This document shows, in pieces, positions 57,647 through 64,000 of a stretch of 64,000 bases of DNA. Numbering within the stretch: position 1 is the first letter of the stretch; each line of letters starts with the position of its first letter. Both the position numbers and the translations under genes were made by a program. The notes below the pieces were generated by a model. That model saw only the letters and a list, made by a program, of their open reading frames with translations. It was not told where the DNA came from and made no database searches. Origin of the DNA: Dermatemys mawii (lineage: Eukaryota > Chordata > Testudines > Dermatemydidae); assembly GCA_007922305.1 (NCBI GenBank), contig ML677335.1, positions 23,464,867-23,528,866 on the forward strand, given 5' to 3'.

Positions 57647-57814
57647 TGAATGGGGGCTGGTCCACCTGGTCAGAATGGTCTCAATGCAACAACCGCTGTG
57701 GCCGAGGCTGGCAGAAGCGCACCCGGACCTGCACCAACCCAGCACCTCTCAATGGCGGCTCCTTCTGCGAGGGGCAACCCTTCCAGAAAATCACCTGTAC
57801 CACGATGTGCCCAG
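57647..57814 (+). CDS. UNC5B: UNC5B exon 6: first thrombospondin type-1 repeat
   Basis: A 168-nt exon, phase 1 to phase 1, encoding one complete TSP1 repeat: (V)[55 protein letters not shown]. It shows the W-x-x-W-x-x-W ladder (sites of C-mannosylation in this family), the CNNRCGRG turn and six cysteines. The symmetric phase makes it a module-sized exon. TSP1 repeats space the Ig domains from the membrane and aid transport and ligand complex assembly (family knowledge). Confidence 0.96.
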
Positions 57815-58486
57815 GTAAGGGAAATTCATGTAAGAGGCTGAGCCCAGCTGTCATCATGGACATTGCTCGCCTCTTTGGACTGTCTGGTTCAGCACTATCA
57901 CTAGCGCTGCCCAGGGGCTTGTGGAGATGGTGTGTGTTGTGGAGGGGGATCTGAGGCGATCAAGGGGCATGTGTCTCGGAGCAGCCTCCTGTTGAAAACT
58001 CTCGTGGGCTTTGAAAACTGAATGTCCTAGACATGAGAGCAGCCATCACCGTATATTCCCCAGGCCCCTGCAGGACTGGGCTTGACATACTATGGACCTC
58101 CATTAGGACTCTCAAGTACCTAGGCTGGTGGAGCTGACTCTCTTTCTAGAGCGCCCTTCTCCCAGATGATCTGCTGAAACCCTTCTTTGCCTGTCCTGTC
58201 ACCTAGAGAACAAGCCACCAGTGAGACCTTCCAGTTCTCAGCTATTTGGGCTGCGAAAGCCAATTCACATCTGCATTTCTGTAATGGCTTAACCTCCCAA
58301 TTCAAAGGTTGTGCAGCAGTTGCCTCATCCTCAGGTTTCTTTTGATTGTTATCTGTTAGATTAGAGAAGCCGAGTGACTTCTGTAAATACAGCACTGATT
58401 CAAATCTCTCTGCTCCCTCCTCCAAGCCTTCAATGAATGTTTTTCTCTGTGTGTGTGTGTGTGTCTGTGTTTTTCCTGGAATGCAG
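57815..58486 (+). other. UNC5B: UNC5B intron 6
   Basis: 672 bp. A GT dinucleotide run (about 58448-58465) lies 20-40 nt before the next exon, between the pyrimidine tract TTTTTCC and upstream T-rich DNA. No other feature. Confidence 0.9.
58448..58465 (+). repeat. (GT)n microsatellite near a splice acceptor
   Basis: CTGTGTGTGTGTGTGTGTCT lies about 22-39 nt upstream of the second TSP1 exon. GT or UG repeats can bind CELF or TDP-43 proteins and affect splicing (known); any effect here is speculation. Confidence 0.7.
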
Positions 58487-58651
58487 TAGATGGAGCGTGG
58501 ACAGAGTGGAGCAAGTGGTCAGCCTGCAGCACGGAGTGCACCCACTGGAGGAGCCGGGAATGCACTGCCCCATCCCCAAAAAACGGAGGCAAGGACTGCA
58601 GCGGAGTGTTGCTGGACTCCAAAAACTGCACCGATGGGCTGTGCATGCAAA
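58487..58651 (+). CDS. UNC5B: UNC5B exon 7: second thrombospondin type-1 repeat
   Basis: A 165-nt exon, phase 1 to phase 1, after CTGGAATGCAG and before GTGAGT. It encodes (V)[54 protein letters not shown]. The tryptophan ladder W-x-x-W-x-x-W, six cysteines and a glycosylation sequon (NCT) are present. THW in place of the more common arginine-bearing turn is shared with other UNC5B proteins. Its last base joins the 33-nt exon, or the transmembrane exon if that exon is skipped. Confidence 0.96.
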
Positions 58652-61600
58652 GTGAGTGAGCCAGTGTGGGGACAGCGTGGGAGGGAGGGAGAGGAAGGAA
58701 AGGGATCACCAGAAAAAAAAGCCCATGCTAAAAGAGTTTTATTAGAAGGGAAGGCATTGCAAGCTGAAGGGTTTGTTCTGTCTTTGTCTAGGCAGCAGGC
58801 ACTATACCTGGTCTCCCATTCCAGATGGACACAGAACTCCAGCTCAAGATCATTTCCTCCCAAGGGTTGCCCCCACAGTTCATTTCAGGTGGCCCCAGAA
58901 ACCCAATCCCACTTTAGAGCTTCTCTTACTGCAGGTGACATTATAGACCAGCTTTGCTGTCTGCCTGTCTGACAATATTGCCAACTTCCTAAGCTTTTTA
59001 CATCAGACAACCACTGGGAAATTCCAGACCGGATATCCAAGCTGATCCAGAATGGATTCTGATTGCAGTGATGCACAGCACACAGCTGACTTGGAGAGGC
59101 AGTGACCGCAAGCTGCCCATAGGAAATGAAGGTTATTCATGTTCATTTAGGTGGATGTGGGATATGTTTTTAATCACCATTACTGGACTCCCCACCTGTT
59201 GACGATGCTAGCATAGAATTTTGACACAGCCCCCTCTAGCCCAGTCGGAGCCTAGCTAGACTACTTGCAAACCTGAAGGTTAGATGTTATTAGGGTGGGC
59301 AATTGATTACAGCTCCGAAAGGCTGATGGAAGTTGACTGTATGGGTCACTGAGTGAAGCACCAGCCTCTTATCTGTGGCACCTGGCTTCAAATCTAGTTG
59401 ACACCCTAAACCTCATGGTACCGCATTATCATTCAGAATACTTGTCAGTCTGCTCTGTGCTATGGAAGGATCTAGGAAGGAGCTGCTAAAAGAAAGCAAA
59501 ATAAAGGTTTGTCATCCCTGGCCCAGGTGACCTTGCCATGGCAGGGTGAAGGTCACTGGCTGCACCAAAGAGGGTGAATGTGCACAGCAGCTTCCTGGCC
59601 CGTGCAGGTTCCTCGCTCATGCATGATCAATTTCCATCACTTCCAAGTCCATTAGCCTTAAAAAAGAATGTGCGCTCCATGTATGTTGCCAGAGAAAAGG
59701 AGGTAGGTAGGTAGGTACCATCCTCTGGTAAGGAGGATGAAGCGGGGGGGGGGGAGGGTGTGAAGGGAGGGGAACAGAGGGCTGACCAATTTTTTTAAAT
59801 ATTCCTCTTCAGGGATAGTTGTTGTCTTAAATTTCCCTAGTGACTCCTCTGTGTATTTTTCCACCCTGCATGCCCACACAGCACCTCTTGAGGTACAAGT
59901 GTTTGAACATGGGCCTCTCCTGAGCAGACTGAGCACTGCCCGTCCCCCCACAGGCCTGGGAAGGGTTGAATATGCAGCTTGACTTCCACGGGAGGAAAGT
60001 TCCATTTAATGCCACCGAAAAGGGGACCATTCTGCAGCGACGAGAGGCTTATTTCACCTCTGCTCACTGTATTTCACTGACGTGACAAGTCGTGGCAGAG
60101 CTCCTGGGGGTGCCCGTCCTGAGCCTGGTTCTTGCTCTAGCAGAGATTTTCACCCACTCCCAACAGTGATCCAGTCCCACGAAGAGCGGAGAGTTGAGCA
60201 CCCGCATCTCTCTTCGGACTTCATGGAGGTTGCATGTGCTCAGTACTGGATCAGGCTCCGTGCAATGTTTGTGCCAGAATGGTGAACGAGACCCAGCAAA
60301 CTCATTTCATTTATGACCTAAAGCCCCAGTGAGAGAAGATTTAATTATTGTTTTGTTATTTTCTTTAAATCAATTCTTATTAAAAGGTCTTTGTCCGAGG
60401 GGCTGGAGTGAAGCCAAAAACCTGAAGTCTTTAAAACACACCTGCTTTAAATCTCCTCCTCTAGAATTCAGGTGGAGTGTAGAAAGGCTTGAATGTTCCC
60501 CATTCCCCATTTGGGATCTAAAAAGATCTAGTAAATATTTGAAATACCAAGCCGATTCTAGGTCGGAATGGAAATGAGTGATAGATTTCATGGGACAATT
60601 CATTTGGAATTCCTTGGACTCACCTCATTCCTCAGTGTCACTCATGACCAGCAGCCATGGAATGGTCCCAGTTACAAGCATGGGGTGGTGCTACAAGAAA
60701 ACCCCACTTTAGAGAGTATTAAAGTGTCCTCCTTACTCTGCTTAATAGCCAGGAATAGTACCAGTGCTGCCACCTGCTTGTTCAATAGCAATATCTGCCC
60801 TAGTGCCTTGTAGCTCATTTGCTTAGCATAACCCTGAGTGCTCCCTGTGCTGTAATCTGCTTTAAAGAATGAGTTCGGAGTGCATCCTAACCCCTGCCTT
60901 GCTGTATGACTTCCTTCATGTCATCTGAAATAAACTCACCGTGTCGATCCATGTTGGCAGTGAGCAAGGGGGGGCGGTTTGAACCACAGAAATGGTTTCA
61001 AAGAAACATCTTGCAAGCCAGTGCCTTCTGGGCCTGGGAGAAGATCACGGTTGAGAAAATTAAGGCATCATGACAGCAGAGGTCGGGTCCAGCTCGCAGG
61101 CAGAAGCAAGCTGCATGTGGCACCAACCCGGTACTGGCTGTTAACACTTTGCAGGCAGAAAGTGTGGAGTATATTGAGACTGAAGTTTCCTGCTTCAGCG
61201 AACCTGCAGGGTTTGGAAAGGAGTGGGGAGGGTTGTTTTGTATCAACGGCTATGAATAATTGTTCCCATGCTGGGGACTTCATGCTTTAGACCAAAAACA
61301 GAGGAGTGACCTCATAAAGGGGCTTCCATCCTGGATCAGACTTGGGCAGTCCAGACATGAAGGATTCCTGTGTGAATCTGTCCGATTAGTTGCCAGCCTT
61401 GGGTCTGAACAAGAGCCCTTCCTCCTGACACAGGCCAGTTTGATAGTGGCCATTGCCATTCACAGCCACTGAAACTGTTGTGCTGTCCCATCATGCATCT
61501 CAAGGCTTCAGTCCAAGCTGGAGTTAAATGGGAAGATGGGCCAGGAGGGAGAAAGCTATTATTATATAAGGTTAATAGTTTTGATAATCAGCAAACCAGA

Positions 61601-62866
61601 CACAGGATCATTTTGACAAAGCCTAACATGTAACAGGACAATGCTTTTATGTTTCAACCACTGATTTCCAGCCTCGGGGGTGGGCACAAGCCCAGTGTGG
61701 GAGAGGAGGGAAGGAGAGATGGGAAGCGGGGCTGTGAGAGGTTTCAAGAACCCAAATCCTCACCATTGCAAATGTTCTGCAAGTTGCTCCCCTCTCCCAC
61801 ACGCTCCTTTGGTGGTCCCTAATGCACGTATAGAGGATCAGACAGTAGCCTGGCAACGAAGCTTCTCTTTTCTGCACACGCAGTACTTAGCGAAGCCCTG
61901 AACGTTCACATGGAGGCTCCTCTGCGCTTCCAGGAATGTGTAGTCATCTGATGAGTGAGAGAAAGGGGTACACTGGGAGTAAAAAAAAAAAAAAAAAGAT
62001 CACGGGAGCAAGCAGAAGAACTAGAATAGATAGCAAACAAAGAGCGAGAAGTGGGGTAAGAGAGAACAGAGATGGAAGGGATGAGGAGGAACAGAGAGAG
62101 AAGGCGAGGTGGCATAACTGTGCTAGGGACATGGTAAGTGAGGAGATGGGCAGAGAACAGGGGCACTCGTGTCTCAGTCCATCACAAGGGAGTGCCAACT
62201 AAAAGAACAACCAATAGTTGGGAACCACTGGTTTAACAATGAATGGTTTTCCTTGCTGTGCTGGACTCATTAAAATAGCACTGAAATTCAGTGGGGCTTT
62301 CTCTGGAGTGGGCTGAGCCTAGGGGGACCCCTCACACGCTCCAGCACACCTAAAAGAGGCAGAGAGTGGCCCTGAGAACTGGACACCACTTTATCACTGG
62401 GCCCTGAAGTGCCTGGGTTTTATGTCTGTTGAAACCCTTGGGAGGTGGGTGAATTTCATTGCAGATGAATTCAAGCAGATTCTGCTCCCCTAAAACCTCA
62501 GTGGGGTTTTAGTAAACAATTTAGTGGCCGGGGGTCATTGTGCTCTCCATCTTCTGCAGCCTCTTGGAAATGTGGATCAAAATTTGCCATTCTGGTTGTG
62601 CAGTGTAGGCCCCTTTGGATGGGCAGCAAGGCCAGCTAGGCTGGCAGGATGGTTCCCTAAAACTACCACATAGGCAAGGCTTCTGCGTGGCTTCACAGAG
62701 TTCCAAAGAGCCCAAGGCTCCTGCTCTCTAACCATTTGCTGATTTTTATGTCTCATGGGACCCTTCCCCTCGGCGTGCTGGGGCTGACTGTCATTTGATT
62801 CCTTCCATTAGCATCATCACCATCACCATTTTCACCTTTTGTTTTTAACTTTGTTTTTCCTAACAG
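58652..62866 (+). other. UNC5B: UNC5B intron 7 (4.2 kb)
   Basis: From a GTGAGT donor to the acceptor TTTTTCCTAACAG. It contains a G-rich run near 59744-59755 and a 17-nt A run (61981-61997). No element or gene was recognised with confidence; short frames in it have no family resemblance. A YCAY cluster is near its 3' end. Confidence 0.9.
62791..62835 (+). promoter_or_regulatory. UNC5B: YCAY cluster upstream of the 33-nt exon (candidate NOVA site)
   Basis: Eight YCAY tetramers start at 62791, 62805, 62814, 62817, 62820, 62823, 62826 and 62832. Six fall in 22 nt, 32-53 nt before the exon. NOVA proteins bind YCAY clusters; upstream clusters usually favour skipping (known). Four more YCAY lie just downstream (about 62908-62932), so direction of control cannot be fixed from sequence. 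Confidence 0.45.
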
Positions 62867-62899
62867 ATAAAAGAGTTCTAAGCGAACCCAAAAGTCACT
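62867..62899 (+). CDS. UNC5B: UNC5B exon 8: 33-nt cassette exon before the membrane span
   Basis: A phase 1 to phase 1 microexon with a strong acceptor (TTTTTCCTAACAG) and donor (GTAAGT). With the base carried over it encodes NKRVLSEPKSH and one base of the next codon, aligned with NKKTLSDPNSH of human UNC5B, between the second TSP1 repeat and the transmembrane segment. Because 33 is divisible by three, skipping keeps frame and deletes 11 juxtamembrane residues. From memory, an exon-8-skipped isoform (UNC5B delta-8) made in endothelium under NOVA2 control is reported in mammals. That such skipping occurs in this species is inference. Confidence 0.88.
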
Positions 62900-64000
62900 G
62901 TAAGTCCTCATTTCATAGCCACTTTATTTCATTGTGATACATTACTTTGTTTTTTCTTTTGTTTGGTCCTTGGCATCACTGGTGTCAGCCTGGAACTAGA
63001 AAGCTCCATCTCCAAGGGCTTCTCTATGGAGTTGCTCCAGTGAGCAAGAGAGGAAAAAGCTGAAATATACCACAAAGGGTTAGCGGCTGTTAACGGAACA
63101 GTTACTCCATCAAACTTGAGAGACCAAAGTTTAACTTATATTCTAGGCATCAGTTTCTCTGTTTACATGAAGTGATTCCAGAATGAATGAGAACAGAATT
63201 TGCCTGCATGTCTTTGTGTGTTTATGAATGTACGCATGGATACAAATACACACATGTTTACATATAAAAAAAAAAGTTGGAATTTTTGGTTTGTTTTTTG
63301 CTTCAGAACAAGTGCCTAGATTCTCCCTCCCACACACACACGAATTAAAACCAGTGCCAGCAGCTTGTTCGTTTCCTAGTCCTGTTGTTGTTAATGCACC
63401 CTGAGCAACTCAAAAAATAACACTTCTTTCCCAATGAAAAGCTCTGTGTAGCTCAAAAGCTTTACCCTCCACCAACAGAAGTTGGTTCAATAAAAGATAT
63501 TCCCTTACCTACTTTGTCTGTCTTGTATCCTTGGGGCCAACATGACTGCAAACTTCTTTCCTTGCCACTTTTGTCCTTTTCCATTTGACCAATGTTTTTT
63601 CTCTCCCAGGATTTCAGTAGAACAGAAACTAATGTGGCTGTTTTATTTACTTCCCTGTTGTGCCACTACATCCCCAGTCATGTCAGCATTGTAAAGTTTG
63701 ATAGTGTGTGCTCCTTCTCAGGATTGCCAACCACAAGTATTCAAAAATCATTAATCAGGCTCACCACAAATCATGAGATTGGCTTTAAAATCATGGGATC
63801 ATGTAAAAATAACAGATTTGGTGTTCCTTTTATTTGCTTTCTGCTTTCTGAGCCTTTAGGGTGTACTGGGGTCACATTGTGAAGCTTTTTTTCCGCAGCC
63901 ACAAGGGCTAGAAACATACTTTTTCTTTAAGAATTAAGACTGAAATCATCACACATCCACTTGATTCCAGAAGCCAGCCCTTTAAGGAAAACGATTATAA
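62900..64000 (+). other. UNC5B: UNC5B intron 8 (5' part)
   Basis: It begins at the GTAAGT donor and runs off the window. Apart from a Penelope-like tail fragment (63425-63560) no element is recognised. The transmembrane exon is not seen and must lie beyond 64000. Confidence 0.85.
63425..63560 (+). repeat. Possible Penelope-like 3'-end fragment
   Basis: TAGCTCAAAAGCTTTACCCT, CACCAACAGAAGTTGG, TCAATAAAAGATATTCCCTT and TTGGGGCCAACATGACTGCA match the layout of turtle dispersed ends (AAGCTT, AATAAA-type block, terminal GACATGGC). It is another subfamily than the three palindromes. No inverted partner seen. Confidence 0.4.

Noticed and set aside
1..64000. CRISPR arrays, operons, phage or plasmid functions
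   Set aside because: Spliced vertebrate exons and vertebrate repeats throughout; no regularly spaced short repeats or prokaryotic gene layout.

Overview
This window looks like vertebrate nuclear DNA, most likely from a turtle (otherwise another non-avian sauropsid such as a crocodilian). Its CR1 LINEs, palindromic Penelope-like insertions, several hAT families with C-rich interiors and amniote MIR/CORE-SINEs form a repeat mix I associate with turtle genomes. That assignment is inference from repeat style; no diagnostic marker was compared. Bacterial-style features (operons, ribosome binding sites, CRISPR) are absent.

The only host gene I can support is UNC5B, the netrin-1 dependence receptor, on the + strand. 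Seven internal coding exons have clean AG/GT borders and compatible phases: 36849-37070 and 48973-49116 (first Ig domain), 52483-52586 and 56422-56602 (second Ig domain), 57647-57814 (first TSP1 repeat), 58487-58651 (second TSP1 repeat) and 62867-62899 (a 33-nt cassette exon before the transmembrane region). The translation follows the vertebrate UNC5B ectodomain nearly residue for residue. The signal-peptide exon was not found and is probably upstream of the window. The transmembrane, ZU5, UPA and death-domain exons should lie beyond position 64000.

Layout: 1-36848 is best read as intron 1. It carries hAT elements (about 0.6, 7.5, 9.7, 14.2, 16.5, 19.4 and 19.9 kb), two palindromic Penelope-like insertions (8.8 and 22.9 kb), MIR SINEs and CR1 pieces; one CR1 ends about 28 nt from the first splice acceptor. 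The 11.9-kb intron 37071-48972 holds degraded CR1s, a hairpin MITE-like repeat and a 3.1-kb Penelope-like insertion with a 497-codon RT plus GIY-YIG frame and an inverted second 3' end. The remaining introns are shorter and hold SINE, CR1 and TIR-element remnants.

Three results stand out. Three Penelope-like insertions are inverted dimers inside apparent target-site duplications. Several transposons are nested, and their order can be read from duplicated target sites. The UNC5B 33-nt exon has a dense YCAY cluster just upstream, the motif class bound by NOVA proteins.
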